A stretch of 64,000 nucleotides of DNA from Apostichopus japonicus. Lineage: Eukaryota > Echinodermata > Holothuroidea > Aspidochirotida > Stichopodidae. The translations under genes were made by a program, and so were the position numbers. The notes under the pieces were generated by a model, which was not told the DNA's origin, searched no databases, and saw only the letters and a program-made list of their open reading frames with translations. Location: contig NC_092576.1 in assembly GCF_037975245.1 (NCBI RefSeq), positions 13,153,611-13,217,610 on the forward strand, read 5' to 3'. Of the stretch, positions 36,801 to 47,505 are shown piece by piece (the stretch's first letter is position 1; every line of letters starts with the position of its first letter).

Positions 36801-38763
36801 ATAGGTTTAAAAAGTACCGATGCTAGAAGTTCGCATCCTAATTGTGTTTCGGTCAAGCATAACGTTTACCTTCCATTCAACACTGTTTAATCAGGGAGTT
36901 GTTATGGAAAACAACTCCCTGTTTGAATGCAGTTCTCACCAACTTGTCGCAGAATCAACATAAAACTGGAAGGTTTCGGGAATAATAGGCTCTCACCTTT
37001 CTGTTTGTTTTGTTCGATCTCGTTAATAGATACATCAAACGTTAGACTAAGGTTCAATTCTCCTTTTGGTACTTTCCCGGTGGGGGGGGGGGGTCATTAG
37101 TGAGAAGCTTCTTTGACACATTTGTCCCGACCATACACGAAAATCATTTTACTTAATGTAAAGGTTGATACAACATTGATGAATTTCTCGCAAAAAAAAA
37201 AAAATGAATGGAGTGAATTAGACCCAGAGTATTAGGAAAGTTGCACCCCGAAACTACATATTTTTGTCGTCAATAAGTTCTGAATCATGTTAGCTAGGAA
37301 AGCTGTATATATCTACATACATTCCGTGGTCCAGTGTGTTCATATATATTGTGCTGGCGAGTACATTTCAATTATACATATATAATCTGCTTGATTTGGA
37401 TTTTCATAAAATAACTCCATAAATCACACAGAAACAAAACTTTACGGAAATCACACTCCGCTATTTGTGTATTATTTTGGACAGGTTCATCCTTAACATG
37501 CGCTATCCTGGTAGCTTTCCTTGACCGAAGCACAGATTATGAATCGGCTAACTAGTAAGTAATATATCTTTGGCAAAGAATTAAATTCATTTGTTCATTA
37601 ATCGCATAAAAACACCTTGTTTTAATCCTTGCCAGAGCACACCTGACTGGCCTCACCTGACCGGGACGTAGGCTGATTAACTCGTTTATTAACAGTAGTA
37701 CAAATGCTTGTTTTTTGTTTCTGTTTTTGTTTATATTTTTTGTTCGTTTCAGTGTGATACTTTACAGGATTACAAGTTCGTTCATTAATAGAGCCAATTA
37801 ATTGAATCAATTAAACAGCAAAAAAGAAAAGGCAGAAATACAACACACGAAGAATAACTCGCGTTACAAAACTTGACAAACAATTCCAGTGCAATATATA
37901 TCCCTTAGAGTTAGGATGATCCACAATAGTAACGTAGTAATATGCATTTAGTCTGAAATAACTCAATAGGCAAAGCAAACTATTACTTTGAAAGTTATAT
38001 TTGCATACATCTTGCTATTACGAAACTTGCACTGATGAATGTCTTAGAGCCATTTCCCACTCACATAATCAGAAACATTAATTGCATGTATGTAATGTTG
38101 AGTAAACGTAGTGCAGTATCTACCTCCGTTACATCATACAATAAAATAAAAATTGTGAATATATAATTACAAATGTCAAATTAATACAACGCATGACGCT
38201 TTGCATAATGTTTGTTTTATGTATTTAATACGAAAAATAGCACAAATTTTTATATTCTTTGTTTCCAAAGCTGTTTCATCCATCCTGGGTACGCCCTCTA
38301 TTTCGGATTCCTAGCAGAGGTCTGTGCGATGTTTTTATTCAATTTGATCATATTCGTGATGGTCATCCGGAAAGTCCTCTGTCGTCCAGTGATGGTCAGT
38401 AAAGCCAAGGAACATGCTAAGAGGAATGAAATCATCATAAGAATTCGACATGGTGTTCTCTTCTGGTTCGTTCTCGGCCTCTCGTGGATTTTTGGATTTC
38501 TTGCAGCTGTCGACCAATCAACTCTCATCTTTGACTATCTGTATTGCATATTCATTGCCTTGCAAGGTTTTCTGATGTTTTTGCTACTTTGTGTAGCAAA
38601 TCCTGACTTCAGAAAACGGTTTTCTGTGCAGAAAAGAAGCGAGAGCAGTCGAAGCCTTGGCACATCTAAACTTAGAAGTCCATCGACTGAAAAATCGACA
38701 TCGGAACCCAACCAGAGTGAGATCTCTGGAAATAAGAATATTATCAAAACATCTACTTGTTAA
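27861..38763 (+). CDS. Adhesion G-protein-coupled receptor with LU ectodomain, 11 exons (5' end missing)
   Basis: Exons: 27861-27986, 29700-29903, 32038-32084, 32677-32841, 32978-33314, 33833-34044, 34356-34523, 35497-35606, 36017-36279, 37485-37554, 38271-38763. All junctions agree in phase, giving about 730 residues plus a missing signal-peptide exon that should end in phase 1. Order: an LU (Ly6/uPAR) domain, residues 1-110; a GAIN domain, about 124-410, ending in a GPS; seven membrane helices, about 420-690; a Ser-rich tail. Family 7TM_2 features are the paired cysteines KKQHC (before helix 3) and NYCF (loop 2) and the helix-6 segment FVLGLSWIFGFLA. Such receptors sit in the plasma membrane and signal through G proteins via a tethered peptide. 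The donor of exon 5 (GTCCTC) is weak; phase supports it, but an RNA check is needed. Introns hold several MITEs. Confidence 0.93.
28046..28614. mobile_element. TTAA-flanked foldback MITE
   Basis: Ends AGGATTGGTTCAGGTG and its near-complement CACCTGAACTAGTCCT are flanked by TTAA (28042-28045 and 28615-28618). The inverted repeats continue inward for well over 100 bp, including a pair around TGTGATGTCAC and TGACGTCACA. TTAA flanks suggest piggyBac-type mobilisation. It lies in receptor intron 1. Confidence 0.8.
28774..29091. mobile_element. Palindromic MITE 'CACCCGAT', copy 1
   Basis: Left end CACCCGATACACACAGAG; the right end is the complement of CCGATTCACGCAGAG. The arms (ACTGTAAA..AAAGTTTT..GGATCGTGCT and their complements) lead to a central hairpin around ACTGAGGATATGTGTAAT. 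It lies in receptor intron 1. Confidence 0.85.
29397..29583. repeat. GTACATGATCGTA minisatellite
   Basis: About eight units of 22-24 bp built on (A)GTACATGATCGTA, itself partly palindromic (ATGATCGT), in receptor intron 1. Confidence 0.9.
29950..30390 (-). mobile_element. LINE C-terminus (antisense to the receptor)
   Basis: The minus strand encodes AAHRRLRFFSHVARLQEDA, then a GRPVTTLLGKIKSQFKD block and INLAQDRDTWRRLITEHVG before a stop. This is the R.RW.GH..R and AQDR..WR pattern at the end of many LINE ORF2 proteins. A (TAG)n tract at 29951-29969 forms the 3' tail. One internal stop marks it as dead. It is in receptor intron 2. Confidence 0.7.
30414..30752. mobile_element. hAT MITE 'GGCGTAGGAA', copy 2
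   Basis: Reverse orientation to copy 1: ends CAGTGGCGTAGGAAGG and CCTACGCCCTTG, with the exact 8-bp duplication TTTACAAT (30406-30413 and 30753-30760). It lies in receptor intron 2. The small ORFs at 30228-30536 and 30600-30881 are inside or across it and are not genes. Confidence 0.95.
31595..31902. mobile_element. Palindromic MITE 'CACCCGAT', copy 2
   Basis: Same arms and central hairpin as copy 1, starting CACCCTATACACACAGAG and ending TTTGAATCGG. It lies in receptor intron 2. Confidence 0.82.
33833..34044 (+). other. Receptor exon 6: basic cluster and Asp-rich loop in the GAIN domain
   Basis: After the strand VEVPISFIIYDSDTLF this exon carries TRRKRA, a match to the furin-type R-X-[KR]-R rule, and then IIST followed by an acidic run (QDDDHDKDDDEDNGD). 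Both lie between core GAIN strands, where most family members have a short loop. Proteolysis and metal binding are inferences from composition only. Confidence 0.6.
34386..34523 (+). other. GPS motif of the receptor, cleavage residue replaced
   Basis: The order SSCVVWL..GFWSDESC..CSCKHIGSFAVLI keeps the four cysteines, both tryptophans and the histidine of the GPCR proteolysis site. The family consensus at the cut is H-L-[ST]. Here it is H-I-G, with glycine where the Ser/Thr nucleophile should be, so self-cleavage is not expected. The hydrophobic tethered-agonist core (FAVLI) is kept. Confidence 0.85.
34897..35151. mobile_element. Palindromic MITE 'CACCCGAT', copy 3 (5'-truncated)
   Basis: Keeps the central hairpin and the right arm, ending TTTGTGAATCGGGTG. 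The left arm is lost before ATCGTGCTATAAA. It lies in receptor intron 7. Confidence 0.8.
36374..36779. mobile_element. hAT MITE 'CAGGGTTGTCCAAC', copy 1
   Basis: A 406-bp element with ends CAGGGTTGTCCAAC and GTTGGACAACCCTG, and the exact 8-bp duplication CTCTAACC (36366-36373 and 36780-36787). Its subterminal GGCCCGCGGGCC is a perfect palindrome. It lies in receptor intron 9 and is about 90 percent like the copy at 48354-48768 by eye. Confidence 0.96.
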
Positions 38764-39164
38764 AACACAGCAAACAAAAAAATCTATGAATTATCAGCCT
38801 AAGTGCTGATTTCAACTTCTAACTAGACAATTATATAGTTTAGATTATTAAGAAAAAATGAAACAACGACACTTTTCATGTGAACTTCAGATGATGACTT
38901 TATCCATTTAGCTCTTTCCAGATTTTTTACAATAGACCACAAATTTGGAAAAATTCATATCTTTGCGATACAAAATGCTCTGATAATTCAAACATTTTGC
39001 AGCAGTTTTGCTAAGCGATCAATGTTAGTCAGCAAAAGTTATATTTGAGCCGAATCAGATATAACCACACATGCATGTAATTAGCTGCTTCTAGAATGAT
39101 ACTTGGACTGATGGAATTGCTAATTGTTACCTAACATTGTCACAAGGTATCTATAGGACGAACC

Positions 39165-39170
39165 AATAAA
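39165..39170 (+). promoter_or_regulatory. Possible polyadenylation signal of the receptor gene
   Basis: AATAAA about 400 nt after the receptor stop codon and upstream of the satellite array. It is a plausible 3' end, but other AATAAA hexamers lie in the satellite. Confidence 0.4.
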
Positions 39171-39290
39171 GCCCAATTATACAAAGTATCACGGGGAAAA
39201 GAACATTTGGCAATGTAAATTTTAAGAGATTTACTCTGTTCCTCCAAGTGAATCACGAATGTTATGATACGCTTAAACTAATACTTATTA

Positions 39291-41980
39291 ATACAATATA
39301 TTTGTTTCCATTTTAGAGGAATTGATTCCATTTTTATTATGTTTTTATTAGACGAAAGGTGTTTCAAAATGTTTGACAATACAAATTAAAGTGGCATTGT
39401 ATGTCATTTTTGTCATTGAAATATACAAATCATGTACGAAATTTCGTCTAATAAATAGTCCATTTTTACAACAATTGGACGGATTATGAGATTATTATTG
39501 ACTGGCAGGTTATCGAAAGGGCGCCAAAGATCCCACCCATGATTTTGGAATGAAATAAAAAGTCACGATTTTGGCCAAAATTGAGAAAATCATAAGGGTA
39601 TAGCCTTACAAAATGATCAAATTTGGCCTAAAAATGACACTTCTCAAATTTCATTTGGAACGCATTTTTCGGATTCACGTGGCTTATAAGCTCCTTTTCT
39701 TGTAGATTAAAGTGGCATTTTATGGCATTTTACGCCCTAAAAATATTCAAATCATGTTCGAAATTTCGTTAAATAAGTAAAACATTTTTGCAACATTGGG
39801 ACGGATTATGAGATTATAATTGACTGGCAGGTAATCAGAAGTGCGCCAACGATCCCAAGCATGATTTTGGAATGAAATAAAAAAGTCACGATTTTGGCCA
39901 AAATTGAGAAAAATCATCAGGGTATATATCTTACAAAATGATCAACCTTGCCTAAAAATGACACTTCCTAATTTTCACTTGGACGCATTTTTCGGATTCA
40001 CGTAGCTTATAAGCTGATTTTCTTGTAGATTAAAGTGCCATTTTATGGCATTTTACGCCCTCTTAATATTCTAATCATGTTCGAAATTTCGTCATAATAA
40101 ATAGTGCATTTTTGCAACATTGGGACGGAATTATGAGATTATTATTGACTGGCAGCTAATCAGAAGTGCGCCAACGATCCCACGCATGATTTTGGAATAA
40201 AATAAAAAAGTCACGATTTTGGCCCAAATTGAGAAAATTCATAAGGGTATAGCCTTACAAAATGATCAAATTTGGCCTAAAATGACACTGCTCAAATTTC
40301 AGTTGGAACGCATTTTTCGGATTCACGTAGCTTATAAGCTGATTTTCTTGTAGATTAAAGTGGCATTTTATGGCATTTTACGCCCTTAAAATATTCAAAT
40401 CATGTTTGAAATTTCGTCATAATAAATAGTGCATTTTTGCAACAATGGGACGGATTATGAGATTATTATTGACTGGCAGCTAATCAGAAGTGCGCCAACG
40501 ATCCCGCGCATGATTTTGGAATGAAATAAAAAAGTCACGATTTTGGCCAAAATTGAGAAAATTCATAAGGGTATATATCTTACAAACAAATCAAGTTTGG
40601 CCCAATATGACACTGCTCAAATTTCAGTTGGGAAGCATATTTCGGATTCATGTGGCTTATAAGCTGATTTTCTAGAAGATTAAAGTGGCATTTTATGGCA
40701 TTTTACGCCCTTAAAATATTCAAATCATGTTTGAAATTTCTTCATTATAAATAGTGCATTTTTGCAACAATGGGACGGATAATGGGATTATAATCGACTG
40801 GCAGGTAATCAGAAAGGCACCAACGATCCCGCGCATGATTTTGGAATGAAATAGAAAAGTCACGATTTTGGCCGAAATTGAGAAAAATCATAATGGTATA
40901 ACCTTACAAAATGATCAACCTTGCCTAAAAATGACACTTCCTAATTTTCACTTGGACGCATTTTTCGGATTCACGTAGCTTATAAGCTGATTTTCTTGTA
41001 GATTAAAGTGGCATTTTATGGCATTTTACGCCCTTAAAATATTCAAATCATGTTTGAAATTTCGTCATAATAAATAGTGCATTTTAGCAACAATGGGACG
41101 GATTATGAGATTATTATTGACTGGCAGCTAATCAGAAGTTCGCCAACGATCCCATGTATGATTTTGGAATGAAATAAAAAAGTCACCATTTTAGCCAAAA
41201 TTGAGAAAAATTATCAGGGTATAGCCTTACAAAATGATCAAATTTCTCCCCAAAATGACACTTCTCAAATTTCACTTGGGACGCATATTTCGGATTCCCG
41301 TAGCTTATAAGCTGCTTTTCTTGAAGATTAAAGTGGCATTGTATGGCATTTTTTGCCCTTAAAATATTCAAATCATGTTAGAAATTTCGTCATAATAAAT
41401 AGTGCATTTTTGCAACAATGGGACGGATTATGGGATTATTATTGACTGGCAGCTAATCAGAAAGGCGCCAACGATCCCATGAATGATTTGGGAATGAAAT
41501 AATAAATTCACGATTTTGGCCAAAATTGAGAAAAATCATAGGGTATAGCCTTACAAAATGATCAAATTTGGCCTAAAAATGACAATTTTCAAATTTCACT
41601 TGGGACGCATATTTCGGATTCCCGTAGCTTATAAGCTGCTTTTCTTGAAGATTAAAGTGGCATTGTACGGCCTTTTTCGCCCTAAAATATTCAAATCATG
41701 TTAGAAATTTCGTCATAATAAATAGTGCATTTTTGCAACAATGGGACGGATTATGGGATTATTATTGACTGGCAGGTAATCAGAAGGGTGCCAACGATCC
41801 CACGTATGATTTGGGAATGAAATAAAAAGTCACGATGTTGGCCAAAATATTAAAGTTACATTGTATGGCATTTTACGCCCTCTTTATACAATATTTTTGT
41901 TTCCATTTTAGCGGAATCGATTCCATTTTTATTATGTTATATATTATATATTAGACGAAAGGTGTTTCAAAATGTTTGAC
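39291..41980. repeat. 323-bp satellite array between 90-bp direct repeats
   Basis: Seven full units of 321-325 bp begin at 39385, 39706, 40029, 40354, 40679, 41002 and 41327. An eighth (41651) is internally deleted, and a short ninth ends at about 41882. Each unit starts ATTAAAGTGGCATT and contains GGGACGGATTATGAGATTAT, GACTGGCAG and CACGATTTTGGCCAAAATTG. The array is bracketed by direct repeats (39291-39379 and 41886-41980) sharing TTTGTTTCCATTTTAG, GATTCCATTTTTATTATG and GACGAAAGGTGTTTCAAAAT. No coding signal. It lies 0.6 kb downstream of the receptor gene. Confidence 0.95.
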
Positions 41981-42154
41981 ACACTAATAAAACACAATAT
42001 AATACTCAGAAAATCATCATCTTTGACTTTTGATATGTGATTTATAACTTAAATCAATATTAGATACACTGTATTATGATAGTGGATGGTACTGTTATCT
42101 TTTCACAGATATAGTTATACTCTGTATATAGGTATCGTAGTATTCTGGTTGTGT

Positions 42155-42880
42155 ATGGATATAGTGTGTTCTTAAGTGATCTAACTTGGATATAAAATCA
42201 ATGATCATTCTTTGCCTATAGACAAAACAATTTCATGAATATATTTGGTACGTTTGAAACAACTGCGATATGTTGGTCCATGATGATGTACCATAGAACT
42301 GTGCATGAACAAGATGGGACAAATTGTTGATTAGCGTGTTAATTAACACCCGATACACACGGAGAACACAGTTACTACTGTAAAATGTTAAAGTTTTGTA
42401 CCACAGTAAAATCTGGATCGTGCCATAAATCGGTAGCATGTGCAACTACGTTTACAGTAAGGACTGAGGATATGTGTAATTCCAACAAATCAAGTTGTTA
42501 GGATTTTTTGGGATTACACGTATCCTCAGTTCTTACTGTAAACCTAATAGCACATGCTACCGATTTATCAGATTTGTCAGCACGATCCAGTATTTACTGT
42601 GGTACAAAACTTTAAGATTTACAGTAGTTACTGTAATCTCTGTGTTAATCGGCTGTAAATAAATAAGTGCTTTCTTTGATGTTTATAGGTTAGTGTGTTC
42701 TTAATTGATCTAACTTGGATATAAAATCAATCATTCTTTGCCTAGAAGAAACAATTTCATGAACATATTTGGTACGTTTGAAACAACTGCGATATGTTGG
42801 TCCATGCTGATGTAATATAGAACGTTACATGTATACAAGTTGACACAAATTGTTGATTAGCGTGTGAAATAAATAAATGC
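42155..42880. repeat. 195-bp direct duplication split by a MITE
   Basis: The block GATCTAACTTGGATATAAAA ... ATATGTTGGTCCATG ... GTTGATTAGCGTGT occurs at 42155-42340 and again at 42686-42865. The first copy is followed by the MITE at 42347-42652; in the second the flanks continue without it. Confidence 0.85.
42347..42652. mobile_element. Palindromic MITE 'CACCCGAT', copy 4
   Basis: Intact: left end CACCCGATACACACGGAG, right end TGTGTTAATCGG, arms and central hairpin as in copy 1. The neighbouring duplicate at about 42865 provides an empty site. Confidence 0.9.
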
Positions 42881-43027
42881 CCTCTTTGAACTAACATCGT
42901 CGATGACGAAAATTAATGTGATATCGATAGGGGTTATAGAACCAGCAGAGACCTCTAAGTATGACTGGAAGAAAAAGAGATGCATGTAATGATGTCTAAA
43001 TATGATATTCGAAATGATGGCGTGGAT

Positions 43028-43440
43028 TAATAATAATAATAATTTTATATAGCGCCAAACAAACTATAAAATATTCTCGTAGCGCTTAACATAATCATAA
43101 CAATTATAACATATGCTTTGATGAAAAGATACGTTTTGAAAGCTGATTTGAAACCGTTCACAGTGTTGCACATTTTTACATGTTCTGGAAGTGAGTTCCA
43201 CAGGCACGGTGCACTGGATGCGAACGTTCTCAAGCCGTAAGTCTGTGTTTTTACTCTAGGGATGAGTAACATCAGCGATGAATTAGAGCGAAGTGAACGT
43301 GTGGATGATGGTCGGAGCTGAAACAAGTTGATGAGGTATCTTGGTCCTACATTGTGCATACATTTGAACACCATCAGAAGTAGTTTGTAGTTACAAAGTT
43401 AATACAAGTTTCCAGAAACAGAACCTACCACACACAAACA
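43028..43440 (-). mobile_element. L2-like LINE 3' fragment
   Basis: The minus strand encodes GPRYLINLFQLRPSSTRSLR, then TYGLRTFASSAPCLWNSLPE and VNGFKSAFKTYLF, the usual L2 C-terminus. The 3' end (plus-strand TAATAATAATAATAA then TATAGCGCCA, from 43028) is the family's tail. Confidence 0.85.
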
Positions 43441-44825
43441 TTGAAAAAACGCTTGCAAATTGTTTTAAATAATTCAATGAAATAACTATTTCAAATAGTT
43501 TTCTTTTGTTGATTCTGCGACAATATCAGATGAAATTATTTCGCAAATATGATGTTACATGCGCTATATATTTTTTCAAATAACCTACATATTAGAAACT
43601 TTGCCTCCCATATTAAACTGAAATGTATAACTTGTTTGTCAACAATGGAAGTTTTGTTATAGTTGAACCAATCCGTGATATGTTGTCAGTATACGGTATC
43701 TTCTCAATATTACATTCTCTGTCAATGGTGTCGCTTTGTTTTCCAGAATTATCCAGAGATAGTTTCTTTAACATCTTCAATCTAAATAGACCCCAGACTA
43801 AGATGCTACAATCATCCCGTCTTTAAACAACTTGGGATGATTTGTTTTGCTTAACTTCCATTGTAATTGCTCGAAGCCATATTTTCTTTGTTGGAGTAGA
43901 GTGGTTGTTGAGCTAAAATGGAGTCTTTTCTCATGACTCCGTCCGTTTGTTGATCATTTGCCAAATATGCTCTTCTAAGATCAGCACATATATTAAGTAA
44001 AACACAAAAAAAATGCCGTGCTGTTTATATGCTGATCTGTTAGCGTGTCAACTGTTTTTACCCTAGTTTAGCAATTGTTATTAATAATGTGTTATGGATA
44101 AGATCTTCATATTTGCATCTTGTAAATCTAAATTAGATGGTTCGCAACAGCAACCCTTTACGCTGAATGAAGGAAACAAAACGGAATAAAAAGATTCATG
44201 TTAATCTATGTTATCTTTCTGCAAAAGTGAATGGATAAAAGTGATAAACATCTACTAAATGTTACTTTCTTCTGTTTGTCACAAAGAAGGGAAAGATTGT
44301 GTCCAATAATCCAGTGTAGTATAATAACGCAATGTCGATGTCGATGCCCCATTAATCGAGTTTCTAACTGGTTTTCTATGTTCTACTCATACGGGTACGG
44401 TGAGGTTTGGGGCTTTGATAAATTTGAGCCAAGTTGAAACATTTCATGAAACAAATCTGTAAACAAATGATAATACTCCACAAGTATACCTATAGAATTG
44501 CATGGCTTCGAAATCTAAAGTCGTTATTTATCCCAATTTAAGTCATTTTTGGAGGAAAGATAATAGAAACCTTCCCGATGTTCCGTCACAATTACCAGGA
44601 CTTACTGTAGTGCTGCTGCCACCATTATCGGTACTGCTCTCTGTAATGGATGTAATTAACATACCAATAAAACGTTTATGAATATGCATAAATGAATAAC
44701 AAGTTTATGCTTATAACTACCAATCATAATTCTCTGTAATCTTGTGTTATTACCTGCAGTCGAGCTTGTCAATGTATTTCTCTCGTGGCTGGCATCTGTA
44801 TTACCTTATTATATTAATTATTATA
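43441..44825. other. No gene seen
   Basis: Small ORFs (43623-43826, 44231-44437) lack motifs. I see no splice-bounded exon and no repeats. Confidence 0.4.
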
Positions 44826-46817
44826 TCTTGATTACATCACTCCTGTGTATACTCCGTTCATTGCACTGGCTTCCCATCTCTCAGCGCATCCAGTTTAAGA
44901 TCCTACTTCACACCTACAAAGCGATCAACGGGCTTGCCCCTCAATATTACTGACCTCTTACTCCTTTGCGTCGGTCAACTACAGTTACGCTTCCCTCTTC
45001 CAATCATGCGCACTTGCAATTAACTCCTGGTCCACGTACCCGCACCAGCGACGTAGCCAGGAATTTGAAAGGGGGGGGGGTGCACTTTTTGCGATTGATA
45101 TGGATTTTCAAAGTTGTAGGTACGACTATCTGAGCAGAGCGCCACCATCAGTTGGCGCGGAGCGTACAAGAAACTTTTTGGTTTTACAAACCCCCAAGAT
45201 GGCTGGAAACGGCCCTTCCCGAGTGTTCATTCTGGTTCCCTGGCCTCTTGCTAACTTGAGACACCTCATTCAATATCACTTTTAAACCCAAAAAACAAAT
45301 GAGTTAAAATAGTACGTAATTCAATACTACATAATGTATTTAAAATTAGCAAGGTACATGTACAGAGTAGTCTTACGTTTCAACTTCTGATACTTATAGA
45401 TACAAAGATAGGCCTGAAATGTCTTTGATATAACTATAGCCAGTAATTGTCTTTGATACAACTGTAGCTATTAAATGTTTAAGTTAGCCTAATAAGAGAA
45501 GGCGAGAGGTATCCGACGATTGCAATCTGATGCAAATTTCTCAACTGTTTTCTCAACTGAAATATTATCTGCGTAAACGGGTTCTTAACTACATGTTAAA
45601 AAACTGACAAGATCGGATCCTAGTCTTTTTCGGCGGGTAGAGTGTTGAATGAAACGGCACGCGATAGAAATGGCAACCTAGATGACAGAAGAATAGGTCA
45701 CCTAATTTAGCCATATTCTTGCTACGTTCATTTCAATAGTTTTTCCTGTCTATAGACTCTTAAACTCGTCCAGCAAGCTTATCGATTTGAATTATGGGTG
45801 TTTTTAAAAAAAAGATAACTTGGCCAAAACAAATGTAGGCCCGGGCCTACAGTGCTACATACTGGCTACGCCCCTGATCATATGATATCATAATCAGTAG
45901 ATTTTGTTTCCTGTTTGAATTCTTTTACATGTTCTTTTACATAATATATCAGAAAGACAAACATAGTGCTCTTTTACAAGTTTTCCAGTAGGATGATTCT
46001 TGTTTATTGTCCAATGTCTGGACTTTAATACATTTGACGAACTTAACTGATGGACAATATAAACTTTCATATTTTGTAATATTGCCGGATATGCAGTGGC
46101 CTAAAAACAAATATCGTTATCGCAGTGCATTAGCAGTGTAATAATTATTTATAGGAAGTGCGTACCACGTACGATTGCTAGCTTAGCTTCATAACATGCT
46201 GTTCGTGCAACACCTTAGGACGACTCATAGAACCAAGGTTGTCGACGTTGTTGTGCATACAGTTCGTGACATTCCATAGAGTGCGGTTAGGTAGGCAATA
46301 TGTATTTTATTACACAGTGGCCAACTGTAGGCTTGTAATTGGCTATCAGCTAAATTTAGCTAATTGCATCTGCCAAACTAAGTAAGTAGTTGAATCAGTA
46401 GGCGTGAATGTTACTACGATTACAATCGAGTTAACGGAGCTGACGAGTATTCAAGATCAAAAGAGCACTGACAAAATACCATGCTAAAAAACGACAGTTT
46501 AAAAAAAAATCGACACTGAAAGGGGGGGAGCGGTCGCTCCCTCTGCTCCCCCCTGGCTACGTCCCTGACCCGCACTCGTTATGGCGATAGTGCCTTTTCT
46601 GTCACTGCCCCTTCTCTTTGGAACAAACTCCCATTTCACGTTCGTGACTCTCCCTCCCTTTGTATTTTCAAGAGACAACTTAAAACATTTCTGATTAATT
46701 CCTAGTTTTTTCCCCCTTGGTTTCCTTTGTCTCTTTCCTACTTTGTAAAGCGCTTTGAAACGCTGTATTAAGCGCTATATAAGTGTAATTTATTATTACT
46801 ATTATTATTATTATTCT
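44826..46817 (+). mobile_element. L2-like LINE 3' end split by a hAT element
   Basis: Left part (44826-45045) encodes LRSLHWLPISQRIQFKILL and HTYKAINGLAPQYY. After the insertion, 46568-46705 continues TRYGDSAFSVTAPSLWNKL and FHVRDSPSLCIFKRQLKTF. Removing the insert and one target copy rejoins the frame across PRTRTRYGD. The 3' tail is AAGCGCTATATAAGT followed by ATT repeats (to 46817). One stop follows the QYY residues. Confidence 0.9.
45046..46567. mobile_element. hAT element 'GACGTAGCCAGG' inside an L2
   Basis: A 1,522-bp element with ends CAGCGACGTAGCCAGG and CCTGGCTACGTCCCTG. The exact 8-bp duplication is ACCCGCAC (45038-45045 and 46568-46575). The shared palindromic module is at about 45130-45185. 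An internal CTGGCTACGCCCCTG at about 45863-45877 may be the end of a further nested element. No transposase is readable. Confidence 0.95.
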
Positions 46818-47240
46818 CTTTGTTGTTGCATGTCAGTGTCTCTAATACCTCAATACATAAAGAGAAAAAAATAAACTGAAACTGAAACTACCACAATCAT
46901 TTAGATGTTTATGAATTAATTTAAATTGTTATCATGAAGGGTTTCTCTCTACAAAACGTTGTTATTCAGAGTATTAGAACTTAGGCGAACCCATCAATAA
47001 TCATGAATGATATACCACTGTGAAGTTCCTGAAAACCGTTGTTAAAGACATTTTCATTCATACTTAGTAAAGATTCCTGAATCCTATTGGTCCATTCAGG
47101 TCAGCTGACCGTGGTTAATCCTGTGAGTAACGCACGGTAAAATTACGGGGCATCACTTTAATAAATCTTTGGTTATATGTAACCAAAAATGTTTTGTTTT
47201 ATGATTTTTCCCCCACACAAATGGTAGTGTATGAATGAAC

Positions 47241-47406
47241 GGGGTTAATCAACGGTCTAGCGTGCGTTACTCACATGATTAATGCACTCCGGGTGTTAAT
47301 GCTATCGCTGGATGCACTCGGGCTCCGCCCTCGTGCATCGCTTGCATTATCCCCCGATCGTGCATTAATCCTGTGAGTAACGCACGCTAGACCGTTGATT
47401 AACCCC
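47241..47406. mobile_element. Near-perfect palindrome (foldback MITE)
   Basis: The left arm GGGGTTAATCAACGGTCTAG, CGTGCGTTACTCACA and GATTAATGCAC is mirrored by its complement at 47350-47406, giving a stem of roughly 50 bp. A half-copy of the arm (GGTTAATCCTGTGAGTAACG) lies at about 47113-47145. Confidence 0.85.
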
Positions 47407-47505
47407 TTATTTAAAAGACATGGATGGCAGCGGAAAAGTCAGACAATGCAGGAGTTAGTAATCCCCCAACTCTAATGAGACGCTGTGTAATACATACACA
47501 CAACG

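Noticed and set aside
38298-38747. Minus-strand ORFs opposite the last receptor exon
   Set aside because: Antisense shadows of the TM5-TM7 coding exon.
39385-41882. CRISPR-like array
   Set aside because: Repeats are 323 bp and contiguous with no unique spacers; the context is eukaryotic. It is a satellite.
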